DNA of 10,646 nt from JADFUS01 sp964368765 (GCA_964368765.1 CAYJCU010000072.1:1-10646), one strand, 5' to 3'; shown: positions 1 through 7,560, counted from the first letter of the stretch. A program made the numbers and translations. The notes: generated by a model from the letters alone, not told the origin.

Positions 1-26
1 TCGTGCGTTTGCCCTACAGTAAAATA
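1..26. repeat. 26-nt direct repeat, left copy
   Basis: This stretch and 223-248 are the same 26-nt sequence except at the 20th base (T here, C there). Both contain TCGTGCGTTTGCCCTACAG. The copies bracket about 196 bp of non-coding DNA. The copy starts at the first base of the window, so it may extend further left. A dispersed intergenic repeat is the likeliest reading, but only two copies can be seen here. Confidence 0.8.
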
Positions 27-40
27 CAGCGCAAACGCAC
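3..40. repeat. 10-bp inverted repeat (hairpin) overlapping the left direct repeat
   Basis: GTGCGTTTGC at 3-12 is exactly complementary to GCAAACGCAC at 31-40, with an 18-nt loop. Read on the plus strand, the right arm is followed by an A/T-rich run (41-55), so it could act as a weak terminator for a gene lying to the left, or be part of the dispersed repeat. The right direct-repeat copy lacks this second arm. Confidence 0.5.
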
Positions 41-184
41 AAAAAATATTTTTAAAGTGTACCCAAATTTTTGGTCTGTTTTTTCTGCAAATTACGCTTT
101 TTTGAAAAAAAGCTCGGCTTTCAGCCTTGCAAAAAACCGTTTCGTCGCTTTAAGCTCCTCACGACGCTCACTCTCGTTCGCTTC

Positions 185-237
185 AGGGCAAACAGGGTAG
201 TTTATTGATTGAATTTTACTTTTCGTGCGTTTGCCCT
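185..237 (-). terminator. possible stem-loop after panD
   Basis: AGGGCAAAC at 185-193 is complementary to GTTTGCCCT at 229-237, a 9-bp stem with a 35-nt loop. On the minus strand the first arm begins inside the panD stop codon, so it would form in the 3' end of the panCD transcript. There is no clear U-tract after it and the loop is long, so the terminator role is inferred and weak. The arm at 229-237 also belongs to the 26-nt direct repeat. Confidence 0.3.
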
Positions 238-248
238 ACAGCAAAATA
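223..248. repeat. 26-nt direct repeat, right copy, overlapping the end of panD
   Basis: Matches 1-26 at 25 of 26 bases. It runs into the 3' end of panD: read on the minus strand, the repeat supplies the last codons, including the final Leu (CTG), and the TAG stop. The end of panD therefore lies inside a repeated sequence. Confidence 0.8.
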
Positions 249-586
249 TTTGTCTTAGTATCAGGAAAAATAACCGCTGGTGTGAATGTTTTAGCCTCTT
301 CAAAATCCATTAATGCATAAGACATAACAATAATTATATCTCCAACATGAACCTTACGAGCCGCTGCACCATTAAGACACACTTCGCCACTTCCACGCTC
401 TCCCTTTATAATATAGGTTTCGAAACGCTCTCCGTTATTATTATTAACAATAGCAACCTTCTCATTAGGTATAAGATTAGCCGCATCAAGTAAATCCTCG
501 TCTATTGTTATGCTACCAACATAGTTAAGGTTAGACTCTGTAACCGTTACCCTATGTATTTTTGACTTTAATACCTCTATTAACAT
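236..586 (-). CDS. panD: aspartate 1-decarboxylase precursor PanD
   Basis: Cytosolic pyruvoyl enzyme that decarboxylates L-aspartate to beta-alanine, which PanC uses for pantothenate and hence CoA. At 116 aa it is close to the usual family length. The proenzyme self-cleaves between Gly24 and Ser25; the sequence shows Tyr22-Val-Gly24-Ser25, giving a small beta chain and an alpha chain capped by the pyruvoyl group made from Ser25. Other active-site positions known from the E. coli enzyme are in register: Lys9, Arg54, Tyr58 and Asn72-Gly-Ala-Ala. The start lies 3 nt after the panC stop, so the two are almost certainly co-transcribed, with panC first. The last codons and the TAG stop fall inside the 26-nt repeat also found at the left edge of the window; the conserved core is well upstream of that tail, so function should not be affected. 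Confidence 0.96.
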   Translation of the reverse strand: MLIEVLKSKIHRVTVTESNLNYVGSITIDEDLLDAANLIPNEKVAIVNNNNGERFETYIIKGERGSGEVCLNGAAARKVHVGDIIIVMSYALMDFEEAKTFTPAVIFPDTKTNILL

Positions 587-589
587 AAT

Positions 590-1432
590 TTAAAAATATT
601 TAATGTTGTCAATTAATCTTATTCCTCCTATCTTAACAGCTATACAACCCACTGTACCACCCTCTTCACTCCACTCTTCGGCTGGTTTAAGGGTTAAGCC
701 ATTACAAATAGTGTAATACTCTATCGTCATCTCTGAGTGCTTTGCTATCTCACCACAAACCCACTCTTCAACCTCTTTAATGCTCTTTATACTAGCTAAA
801 CTTAGCGAATCACTAAGTGCTTTATATATGCTTGGTGCCAAATTTCGATGTTCGCTACTTAAAAGAGTATTACGAGAAGATAGTGCTAAACCATCATCTG
901 CTCTTTTTATCGGACACCCAACAATCTCGATTGGCAAAGATAAATCTCTTGTCATACGACGTATTATTGCCAACTGCTGAAAATCTTTCTCTCCGAAATA
1001 GGCACGTGTAGGCTCAACCATATCAAAAAGTCTACTCACAACCTGCGCCACACCATTAAAGTGTCCAGGGCGAGAACTACCCTCCATATACCTATCTAAT
1101 CCGTCAAACTCAAAAACACGTTTATCCTCTTCTGGATACACCTCATTTACAACTGGAGCAAAAACTAAGTTACACCCCGCTGCCTCTAACATATCTAAAT
1201 CCTCTCTCTCTGTACGTGGGTATCTATCCAAATCCTTAGGATCATTAAACTGTGTTGGATTAACAAATATCGACACAACACAGTAGTTATCATCTTTGAT
1301 ACACTGCTCTACTAACGATATATGCCCTATATGTAAAGCTCCCATAGTAGGTACAAAACCTACGGAACACCCCTTACTTTTAGCTATTGATATTTCGTTT
1401 TTTAATTCTATTATAGTTCTAACTACTTTCAT
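590..1432 (-). CDS. panC: pantothenate synthetase (pantoate-beta-alanine ligase) PanC
   Basis: Joins pantoate and beta-alanine in an ATP-dependent reaction through a pantoyl-adenylate, the last step of pantothenate synthesis, in the cytosol. At 280 aa it has the full family length. A nucleotidyltransferase Rossmann fold is shown by the ATP-binding HIGH motif at residues 34-37 (PTMGALHIGH), the FVNPTQF segment near 56-62, GEKDFQQL at 147-154, and the KMSKS-like loop GLALSSRN at 181-188. It is the first gene of a panC-panD pair. panB (ketopantoate hydroxymethyltransferase) and panE are not in the window. The gene is divergent from pepE across 236 bp of very AT-rich DNA that must hold its promoter. 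No strong Shine-Dalgarno is visible, as is usual in Bacteroidetes. Confidence 0.97.
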   Translation of the reverse strand: MKVVRTIIELKNEISIAKSKGCSVGFVPTMGALHIGHISLVEQCIKDDNYCVVSIFVNPTQFNDPKDLDRYPRTEREDLDMLEAAGCNLVFAPVVNEVYPEEDKRVFEFDGLDRYMEGSSRPGHFNGVAQVVSRLFDMVEPTRAYFGEKDFQQLAIIRRMTRDLSLPIEIVGCPIKRADDGLALSSRNTLLSSEHRNLAPSIYKALSDSLSLASIKSIKEVEEWVCGEIAKHSEMTIEYYTICNGLTLKPAEEWSEEGGTVGCIAVKIGGIRLIDNIKYF

Positions 1433-1465
1433 CTATTTTTTAGTATTAACACAACTATCGAACTA

Positions 1466-1496
1466 CAAAATTATAACTCTTTAATTAATATACACC
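1466..1496 (-). promoter_or_regulatory. weak candidate promoter for panCD
   Basis: On the minus strand TAATTTTG (complement of 1466-1473) fits the Bacteroidetes -7 consensus TAnnTTTG, 33 nt upstream of the panC ATG. The -33 position 19 nt further up (1493-1496) reads GGTG instead of TTTG, so only half of the promoter matches. Confidence 0.3.
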
Positions 1497-1597
1497 TTTT
1501 TTTTTGATTTTTTTTTAATTTTTTATCTATAATTAACGCTAAATAATTATTAGTCAGGTAGTTAATCAAAATAAAATAAAAAATATCACTTTCACTA

Positions 1598-1628
1598 TTT
1601 CTAAATAGAAAAATATTAACTATATTTG
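1598..1628 (+). promoter_or_regulatory. candidate promoter of pepE-yraN-metG
   Basis: TATATTTG at 1621-1628 is an exact match to the Bacteroidetes -7 element TAnnTTTG. TTTC at 1598-1601, 19 nt before it, differs from the -33 element TTTG at one base. Transcription would start near 1634-1636, about 33 nt before the pepE ATG. A 12-bp perfect palindrome, TATTTGCAAATA (1623-1634), overlaps the -7 box and the start site; it could be an operator or chance in such AT-rich DNA. Confidence 0.6.
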
Positions 1629-1668
1629 CAAATAAATAAAAAATATTTAACAATTAAATTATAACATT

Positions 1669-2382
1669 ATGAGATTACTTCTTATTAGCAACTCTACTAA
1701 TGCTGGCGAGGCATATTTAGATTATCCAAAACAGAATATTAAAGATTTCTTAGCTGTTAGTGGCGTTAAAAAGGTTATGTTTGTGCCTTATGCTGCTGTA
1801 ACTTTCTCTTATGATGATTATCAGAAGAAGGTAGCAACACGCTTTAGTGAGATAGGTATTGAGGTTGATTCAGTGCATCACTATGATAATCAAGCAGAGG
1901 CTATTAAAAATGCTGAGGCTGTAGTAGTGGGTGGTGGTAACACATTCCATCTATTAATGAGTATGCAGAAGTTTGGTTTAATTGCAGCTATACGAGAGAG
2001 AGTGGCTGAGGGTGCTCCTTATGTTGGATGGAGTGCAGGCTCTAATGTATGTTGCCCAACGATATGCACAACTAATGATATGCCTATTGTTGAACCATTC
2101 TCATTTAAGGCTCTTAACATAGTGCCTTTCCAAATCAATCCTCACTATCTTGATGCACATCCTGATGGGCATGCAGGAGAGACACGTGAGCAACGTATTG
2201 AAGAGTATATTGCTGCTAACCAATCAATGACAGTAGCTGGTCTGCGTGAGGGGTGTATGTTTGTTATTGAGGGTAACGATATAAGTATGATAGGTAGTCG
2301 TGAGCTACGCATATTTAAATATGGCACAGAGGCTTACGAACTTAACAACACATCTGATTTATCATTCTTAATGAAGCAATAA
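1669..2382 (+). CDS. pepE: dipeptidase E (peptidase family S51)
   Basis: Cytosolic serine peptidase of the S51 family, which hydrolyses dipeptides with an N-terminal aspartate. It has 237 aa, against about 229 in the enterobacterial enzyme. The nucleophile elbow GWSAGSN puts the catalytic serine at residue 122. Asp137 in TTNDMP and His159 in NPHYLD match the Ser120/Asp135/His157 set of the characterised enzyme with a constant offset of two. The GGGNTFHLL block at 88-96 is also typical of the family. There is no signal peptide. It is the first gene of a compact plus-strand operon: yraN follows after 6 nt and metG abuts yraN. The metabolic link among the three is not obvious; shared housekeeping expression is the likely reason. 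Some S51 relatives are cyanophycinases or alpha-aspartyl dipeptidases, but the residue register favours PepE. Confidence 0.93.
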   Translation: MRLLLISNSTNAGEAYLDYPKQNIKDFLAVSGVKKVMFVPYAAVTFSYDDYQKKVATRFSEIGIEVDSVHHYDNQAEAIKNAEAVVVGGGNTFHLLMSMQKFGLIAAIRERVAEGAPYVGWSAGSNVCCPTICTTNDMPIVEPFSFKALNIVPFQINPHYLDAHPDGHAGETREQRIEEYIAANQSMTVAGLREGCMFVIEGNDISMIGSRELRIFKYGTEAYELNNTSDLSFLMKQ

Positions 2383-2388
2383 TCTAAG

Positions 2389-2772
2389 ATGGCTTTTCTT
2401 GATAGATGGTTACATAACAAGAGAGTGGGAGATAAGGGAGAGGATTTGGCCTCTACTTTTCTACGCTCTAAAGGGTTAAAAATAGTAGCACGTAACTACC
2501 AAGCAGGCAAATCAGAGATAGATATAATAGCTATATCTAAACAACAAAAAGAGCTTCATATCGTTGAAGTTAAGAGTCGCACTAGTAGCGATTGGCAGGC
2601 GGTGGGAGATTCTCTCACTAGCCAAAAGATAAATGCGCTTAGGCGTGGCGCATTCGACTATATCAAACACCACATCAAGTACAAAGATTACAACTTAGTA
2701 TTTGATGTGGTGGTGGTATTTTTCGAGGGCGAGAGTAATAAAATTGAATACATAGAAAATATACGTTTTTAA
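2389..2772 (+). CDS. yraN: YraN / UPF0102 family nuclease-like protein
   Basis: Small cytosolic protein (127 aa) of the widespread UPF0102 family, which has a restriction-endonuclease-like core fold. The order of conserved residues is what one expects of that fold: Glu18 in KGEDLA (16-21), Asp45 in SEIDII (42-47), and Glu60-Val-Lys62 in VEVKSR (59-64), together a metal-binding E...D...ExK set. The biological role of the family is not settled; a nuclease role in DNA processing has been proposed from the fold. The gene starts 6 nt after the pepE stop, and its TAA is followed directly by the metG ATG, so translational coupling is likely. All key residues appear present, so it is probably functional. 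Confidence 0.92.
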   Translation: MAFLDRWLHNKRVGDKGEDLASTFLRSKGLKIVARNYQAGKSEIDIIAISKQQKELHIVEVKSRTSSDWQAVGDSLTSQKINALRRGAFDYIKHHIKYKDYNLVFDVVVVFFEGESNKIEYIENIRF

Positions 2773-4812
2773 ATGGCAACAACAAAACCGAAAAGATATT
2801 TAGTAACATCGGCACTACCTTATGCCAACGGGCCTGTACATATAGGTCACCTAGCAGGGGTTTATGTTCCGAGTGATATTTACACACGTTATCTTCGTCT
2901 TAAGGGCGAGGATGTTATCTCTATATGTGGCTCAGACGAGCATGGGGTACCTATCACTATAAAAGCACGAAATGAGGGTGTTACACCGCAAGATGTGGTT
3001 GATAAGTATCATAACATAATAGATAATGCGTTCAAGGGATTGGGTATATCATTTGATATATACCACCGCACTTCGTCGCCTCTTCATCATGAGACAGCAT
3101 CAGAATTTTTCCGTAAGCTGTATGACAATGGTAAATTTATTGAACAGACAACAGAGCAGTTTTTCGACACTGAAGCTAATCAATTCTTAGCTGATAGATA
3201 TGTTACGGGAACATGCCCTGTATGCCAAAATGAGGGTGCTTATGGTGATCAATGTGAGAAATGTGGTTCAACACTTAACGCTACCGATCTAATTAACCCT
3301 AAATCGGCTATCACAGGCTCAGCGCCTATAATGAGAGAGACAAAACACTGGTTTTTGCCTCTTAACGAGTATGAGGCATTCTTAAAAGAGTGGATACTTG
3401 ATGGACATAAAGAGTGGAAACCAAATGTGTATGGGCAGTGTAAGAGTTGGATAGATTTAGGTCTACAACCACGTGCGGTAAGCCGTGACCTTGACTGGGG
3501 AATACCTGTACCTATTGATGGCGAAGAGGGTAAAGTGTTATATGTGTGGTTCGACGCTCCTATTGGTTATATATCAGCAACTAAGGCACTTACACCTGAT
3601 TGGGAGAAATATTGGAAAGATGAAGAGACTAAGCTAGTTCATTTTATAGGTAAAGACAATATAGTGTTTCACTGTATAGTATTCCCTGCAATGCTAAAGG
3701 CGTATGGCGAATATATATTACCTGAGAATGTACCTGCTAATGAGTTCCTTAACCTAGAGGGTGATAAAATATCAACTTCTCGTAACTGGGCAGTATGGTT
3801 ACACGAATATCTTGAAGAGTTCCCCGGCAAAGAGGATGTGTTGAGATATGTTCTTTGTGCTAATTCTCCAGAGAGCAAGGATAACGACTTTACATGGAAA
3901 GATTATCAGGCACGTAATAACAATGAGCTTGTAGCTATTCTTGGTAATTTTGTAAATCGTGCATTAGTATTAACTCATAAATATTATGAGGGTGTAGTTC
4001 CTGCGTGCGGAGAGCTAACAGATTTTGATAAAGAGATATTATCAGAACTTTCTCAAGTTAAGAGCTCATTAGAGTCAAATATAGAGAATTACAAATTCCG
4101 TGAGGCACTAAAAGATGCTATGACAGTATCAAGATTGGGTAATAAATATCTTGCAGATACAGAGCCATGGAAGGTTATAAAAACCGATCCAGAGCGTGTT
4201 AAAACAATACTTAATATAGCACTTCAAATAACAGCTAATATAGCAATAGCAATAGAGCCGTTTATGCCTTTCACAGCTAGCAAGATACTAGGTTTTTTAA
4301 AGCTTGAAAAGATAGATTGGGAACGTTTGGGTAGCACTGATTTATTATCGGCAGGTAGTGTTATAGATACTCCTGAACTGCTTTTTGAAAAGATAGAGGA
4401 TAGTGTTATTGAGGCACAACTACAAAAACTAGAGGCAACAAAAGAGGCTAATGCTCTTGCAAATGCAGCGGTAGAGCCCCAGAAAGAGAGCGTCTCTTTC
4501 GACGATTTTTCTAAAATGGATATAAGAGTTGCAAAGGTTATAGCAGCAGAAAAGGTTGCAAAGACAAAGAAACTACTTAAATTGACTATTGATACAGGTT
4601 TTGACGAGCGCACTATCGTATCTGGTATAGCTGAATACTATACACCAGAGGAGATGATAGGGAAGCAGATATTGGTATTAGTTAACCTACTACCACGAGA
4701 GTTAAAAGGTATCGAGTCTCAAGGTATGATATTAATGGCCAAAGATGCTACGGGCAAGATGAGGCTTGTTGCACCTACTGAAGAGATGAAAATAGGTTCA
4801 AGTGTAAATTAA
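2773..4812 (+). CDS. metG: methionine-tRNA ligase MetG with C-terminal tRNA-binding domain
   Basis: Class I aminoacyl-tRNA synthetase that charges tRNA-Met in the cytosol. At 679 aa it is a full-length two-part enzyme. The N-terminal Rossmann domain carries HIGH at 23-26 (PYANGPVHIGH). A zinc knuckle follows with Cys148, Cys151, Cys161 and Cys164. The signature loop usually written KMSKS reads KISTS at 332-336. The anticodon-binding alpha-helical domain comes next. The C-terminal 106 residues or so (from about 574, starting FDDFSKMDIRVAKV) form an OB-fold of the EMAP-II/Trbp111 type that dimerises and binds tRNA. The ATG abuts the yraN stop with no spacer. Transcription probably ends in the perfect stem-loop that begins 5 nt after the stop. 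The KISTS form is a family variant rather than a defect, because the surrounding GDKISTSRNWA block is intact. Confidence 0.98.
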   Translation: MATTKPKRYLVTSALPYANGPVHIGHLAGVYVPSDIYTRYLRLKGEDVISICGSDEHGVPITIKARNEGVTPQDVVDKYHNIIDNAFKGLGISFDIYHRTSSPLHHETASEFFRKLYDNGKFIEQTTEQFFDTEANQFLADRYVTGTCPVCQNEGAYGDQCEKCGSTLNATDLINPKSAITGSAPIMRETKHWFLPLNEYEAFLKEWILDGHKEWKPNVYGQCKSWIDLGLQPRAVSRDLDWGIPVPIDGEEGKVLYVWFDAPIGYISATKALTPDWEKYWKDEETKLVHFIGKDNIVFHCIVFPAMLKAYGEYILPENVPANEFLNLEGDKISTSRNWAVWLHEYLEEFPGKEDVLRYVLCANSPESKDNDFTWKDYQARNNNELVAILGNFVNRALVLTHKYYEGVVPACGELTDFDKEILSELSQVKSSLESNIENYKFREALKDAMTVSRLGNKYLADTEPWKVIKTDPERVKTILNIALQITANIAIAIEPFMPFTASKILGFLKLEKIDWERLGSTDLLSAGSVIDTPELLFEKIEDSVIEAQLQKLEATKEANALANAAVEPQKESVSFDDFSKMDIRVAKVIAAEKVAKTKKLLKLTIDTGFDERTIVSGIAEYYTPEEMIGKQILVLVNLLPRELKGIESQGMILMAKDATGKMRLVAPTEEMKIGSSVN

Positions 4813-4817
4813 GGTAG

Positions 4818-4888
4818 AGATATACAACAACAATAAACAGGGCGATTTACAATATGTAAATCGCCCTGTTTATTGTTGTTGTATATCT
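4818..4888. terminator. bidirectional terminator: perfect 34-bp stem, 3-nt loop
   Basis: Bases 4818-4851 are fully complementary to 4855-4888, leaving the loop ATA (4852-4854). The core is GGGCGATTTAC, flanked by AACAATAAACA on the left and its T-rich complement on the right, so each strand gives a GC-rich stem followed by a U-rich stretch. It lies between convergent metG (stop ends at 4812) and the DUF5723-like gene, whose TAA begins at the outermost base of the right arm. It should stop transcripts from both sides. The stem is much longer than a terminator needs. Confidence 0.92.
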
Positions 4889-6249
4889 TAGAACATAAAG
4901 GTAAGACCTGTGTTAAGCTGTACTGTTGAGCCATTAATTGGTAATTTAACCTCACCACCACTAAATTCAAGCGACATTACATTCACGCCACAGAATAGGT
5001 TAAGTCCTTTGAAATTAAAATCAACAAGCGCACCGAAAGTCTCTCCCATATTTGAAGTAGATGCATTAACACCTAAGTTAAACCATGACACTGGACGGAA
5101 ATTGACACTAAACATTATATCTGTCCAATTATACATATCTGAAAATTGAGATGTAAATAGTGCTCCTACCTGTAATAGGTCATTAAATATCCCATACTGA
5201 GCTCCTATATTCACCATAGGATTAGTAGATGCATCTCTTTTAACTCCACTCTTATACTCGTAAAAATTCATAAGTGCATCTCCCGCATCTTCTACCATTT
5301 GATCTATTTGATCATCAAAAGAAGTTGCGCTTGGGTTTAATATATCAAGATCCGAAAATCCTGTGAATTCATACGCCTCACCTGCTGTTTTAGCCTCATA
5401 GACATCGTTCCATGTCATAAATCCTAAATCTATTACAGATGCTGAGACCTCTAATCCAAATAACTTATAACTAGCACCTATATCAAAAGCAAAACCATAA
5501 CCGCTTAATTTTGGATAGTAACTTCGTGTACCATTGATAACATTATTATCGTCATAGGTTGGTACAGCACCACTTATCTTCAGATAACCTTCACTATCAA
5601 TCATCCATCTATCTTGAGATAGAGCAACATCAAATTTACTATAATCAAGATTCACATTTAATATACCTACTAACACCTTGGCTTTTACCCCTACTCGTAA
5701 ATTAGGTATCAATATCTCTCTAGAGTGACCAACTGCAAATTCAACCATCGCTTGACCATTAGCACCAAAATCTCCAAAAGAATAACGGTTATCACCCGTT
5801 GTGCTCATACCTGACTTAAGGAACATAAATAGATCATTAGCTAAAACAGCAGATACATTACCTGACGCATTAACACTAATTGTAGTAAATTTATCCTCTT
5901 TAACATAACCCATAGATAATATATCCATATTAATATAGGCATTTATATCTGTTGTACCATCAAGGTTAGCTTTCAATTGCTCTGAGGTAACATTAGGGCT
6001 AAGGAAAGTATCTAAACTACCATCAGCAGCTGGATAAAAAATTGAGCTTAATTTAAAATCAGACTGAACCCCTACATTTATATTACCCAACACAGGCATA
6101 GTTAAATACCCTTTACCTGGCGTAAAAGATGGATTAATCTCGTGTCTATGAGGGTTTTTCTTAGAAAAATATATTGACCTAAGATTTTGAGCCGACACAC
6201 TTGACACGCCTGAAATTAATACTATTAAAAGTAAAATTATTTTTTTCAT
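4888..6249 (-). CDS. DUF5723-like outer-membrane/envelope protein
   Basis: Predicted secreted envelope protein of 453 aa, function unknown. The start chosen is the ATG at 6247-6249, giving MKKIILLLIV and a clean signal peptide cut after about residue 20 (SVSA-QN). An in-frame ATG 12 codons upstream would hide this signal and would lie upstream of the candidate promoter. The mature N-terminus has the pattern RHEINPSF...GYLTMPVLGNINVG, which I recognise as the start of the Bacteroidetes DUF5723 family; this is from memory, not a search. The rest alternates short hydrophobic and polar stretches rich in Gly, Asn and aromatic residues, and ends in GLTFMF with a terminal Phe, as in outer-membrane beta-barrels. 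It sits 76 bp downstream of the lipoprotein gene on the same strand, so the two probably form one transcription unit and may act together at the outer membrane. Confidence 0.75.
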   Translation of the reverse strand: MKKIILLLIVLISGVSSVSAQNLRSIYFSKKNPHRHEINPSFTPGKGYLTMPVLGNINVGVQSDFKLSSIFYPAADGSLDTFLSPNVTSEQLKANLDGTTDINAYINMDILSMGYVKEDKFTTISVNASGNVSAVLANDLFMFLKSGMSTTGDNRYSFGDFGANGQAMVEFAVGHSREILIPNLRVGVKAKVLVGILNVNLDYSKFDVALSQDRWMIDSEGYLKISGAVPTYDDNNVINGTRSYYPKLSGYGFAFDIGASYKLFGLEVSASVIDLGFMTWNDVYEAKTAGEAYEFTGFSDLDILNPSATSFDDQIDQMVEDAGDALMNFYEYKSGVKRDASTNPMVNIGAQYGIFNDLLQVGALFTSQFSDMYNWTDIMFSVNFRPVSWFNLGVNASTSNMGETFGALVDFNFKGLNLFCGVNVMSLEFSGGEVKLPINGSTVQLNTGLTFMF

Positions 6250-6272
6250 ATTACAAATTTTATTACATGTTA

Positions 6273-6305
6273 CAAAAATAGGCACGCCGATTTTAATTAA
6301 TCAGA
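6273..6305 (-). promoter_or_regulatory. possible internal promoter for the DUF5723-like gene
   Basis: On the minus strand TATTTTTG (complement of 6273-6280) fits TAnnTTTG exactly. TCTG (6302-6305), 21 nt upstream, differs from TTTG at one base. Transcription would start near 6266, about 17 nt before the ATG at 6249, which supports the internal start over the one at 6285. The gene could then be expressed both with and without the lipoprotein gene. Confidence 0.4.
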
Positions 6306-6312
6306 GTGCCTA
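6279..6312. repeat. intergenic inverted repeat between lipoprotein and DUF5723-like gene
   Basis: TAGGCAC (6279-6285) pairs with GTGCCTA (6306-6312): 7 bp, 20-nt loop. It starts 14 nt after the lipoprotein stop in the minus-strand sense and overlaps the candidate internal promoter. It may be a weak terminator or RNA-processing site that sets the ratio of the two products, or a dyad operator. Short, so of modest weight. Confidence 0.35.
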
Positions 6313-6325
6313 AATAAAATATTGA

Positions 6326-7468
6326 TTAATCTAAACTTAAATTAATACCACCAGTCAATTTAAGCTTAACCTCTAACTGAATAACTTGTTTCTCGTTTAT
6401 CTCAACATTATCTTGCTCACTCTCAGCAACTACTAATTTAAGTTTCAGTTTTAAATTTGAAATGTTATCGAAGGCACCATCTTTCTTCTCTTTAACAGTG
6501 ATTGTCAAATCATCCTCTGCATCACCTGTTGAATTAGCCTTAATCAAGCCAGTAGTAATAATCTCTACATCTTCAACCGGATTACCATTTTCATCAAAAA
6601 GGGATAAATCTAGTTTAACATCAAAAGGTATTGTATTTTTCAATGTTTTAATAATAAGTGTCATCTCCTCACCTAGATATTCTGATGCATCATCAAATGA
6701 AATACCCTCATCAAACTCATAGTTAATCTCTGTATCCTTGCCAAAAGCAAGAGGAACATAAAATTTCATATCTGCACTAACTTTATGAGTAGATGTTAAA
6801 TTATTAGGCACATCAAATATAATATCAGAAACTACTCTATCAGGAATAGAGTTGATAATATCATTTACTGGCAACTCTACAAAAGTAGCACCCTCAGGCA
6901 TATCGCTATTATTACCTGCAAGCCAAAATGTTCCGCCATTAACTGGGATTGAGATTGTTTTATTTAGGTTACTAACAAATGCTGTTCCTTTATAAGCATC
7001 AATATCTAAAGTAGTACTCATAACCTCAGGTAGTTCAGGAGATACATTAAATTTTACCTCAATAGCAGAGTTCACCATATCAACCTTATTTGAATCATCA
7101 TATAAGAATGTAGGTAGATTGAATTTAACATCTTCTCTCACATTTGTATCTGAAAGAACCATGTCAACCTCCTCTGTTTTATAGATTAACTCATAGTAAT
7201 AAAAACCTTCTGAGTCTGTTTTTAACTCTCCAGTATTATCCGTAGTTGTTTTAGTAAGAGATAACTCGCTGCCAAAATCAAGCAACTCTGCAATTGTAGT
7301 CTCTTTTGTTTTTCCTAGCGTAATCGTTAGGTTATCTCCTCCAATAGTAATATCAGTATTAATATTACCATCATCAAAGTTATAACTACTGTCTACACAT
7401 GAAGTTATAGTAGCAAATGAAGCAAACCCCGCCGCCATCATCACACAAAAAATAAACTTGTTCTTCAT
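6326..7468 (-). CDS. Bacteroidales lipoprotein of unknown function (CVDxxYxF type)
   Basis: Predicted lipoprotein of 380 aa. The start chosen is the ATG at 7466-7468 (MKNKFIFC), because it begins a short basic stretch plus hydrophobic segment leading to the lipobox ITSC, with lipidated Cys24. An upstream in-frame ATG would add ten residues before the signal. After Cys24 comes VDSSYNFDDGNINTDI, then a Thr/Asp-rich, beta-strand-like sequence with no long hydrophobic segment and no catalytic motif I can name. It resembles Bacteroidales lipoproteins that begin CVDxSYD and are, as far as I recall, often found next to DUF5723 genes; that is memory, not a search. The protein is acidic, with many Asp/Glu in the second half. 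It is the first gene of a probable two-gene operon with its own strong promoter. Likely location is the outer membrane, facing periplasm or outside; role unknown. Confidence 0.75.
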   Translation of the reverse strand: MKNKFIFCVMMAAGFASFATITSCVDSSYNFDDGNINTDITIGGDNLTITLGKTKETTIAELLDFGSELSLTKTTTDNTGELKTDSEGFYYYELIYKTEEVDMVLSDTNVREDVKFNLPTFLYDDSNKVDMVNSAIEVKFNVSPELPEVMSTTLDIDAYKGTAFVSNLNKTISIPVNGGTFWLAGNNSDMPEGATFVELPVNDIINSIPDRVVSDIIFDVPNNLTSTHKVSADMKFYVPLAFGKDTEINYEFDEGISFDDASEYLGEEMTLIIKTLKNTIPFDVKLDLSLFDENGNPVEDVEIITTGLIKANSTGDAEDDLTITVKEKKDGAFDNISNLKLKLKLVVAESEQDNVEINEKQVIQLEVKLKLTGGINLSLD

Positions 7469-7517
7469 TTCTATTTCATTTATATTAAAAATTATCAATG
7501 GATACTATTCCATATTG

Positions 7518-7549
7518 CAAATTTATAATATTTATTATGATTTTCCAAA
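7518..7549 (-). promoter_or_regulatory. promoter of the lipoprotein/DUF5723-like operon
   Basis: On the minus strand TTTG (complement of 7546-7549), a 20-nt spacer and TAAATTTG (complement of 7518-7525) match the Bacteroidetes -33/-7 consensus at every defined base. Transcription would start near 7511, about 43 nt before the lipoprotein ATG at 7468. Its -33 box is the mirror image of that of rnhA. Confidence 0.75.
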
Positions 7550-7560
7550 TATTTTTGGAA
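7543..7560. promoter_or_regulatory. inverted repeat holding both -33 boxes
   Basis: TTCCAAA (7543-7549) and TTTGGAA (7554-7560) are perfect 7-bp arms separated by TATT. Each arm contains the -33 box of one of two divergent promoters. The symmetry could be a shared operator, or could follow from the two boxes plus two extra paired bases on each side. Confidence 0.5.

Noticed and set aside
3..200. 65-codon open frame on the plus strand at the left edge
   Set aside because: Basic and serine-rich in a way typical of translated repeats. It lies within the DNA bracketed by the 26-nt repeat, and no promoter was seen.
3103..3775. Damaged MetG signature loop, since KMSKS reads KISTS
   Set aside because: The surrounding block GDKISTSRNWA, the HIGH motif, the zinc cysteines and the C-terminal domain are intact and the length is normal, so this is a natural variant.
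4224..4613. 129-codon open frame opposite metG
   Set aside because: It lies wholly inside metG on the other strand; metG is certain, and the Ser-rich product shows no recognisable family.
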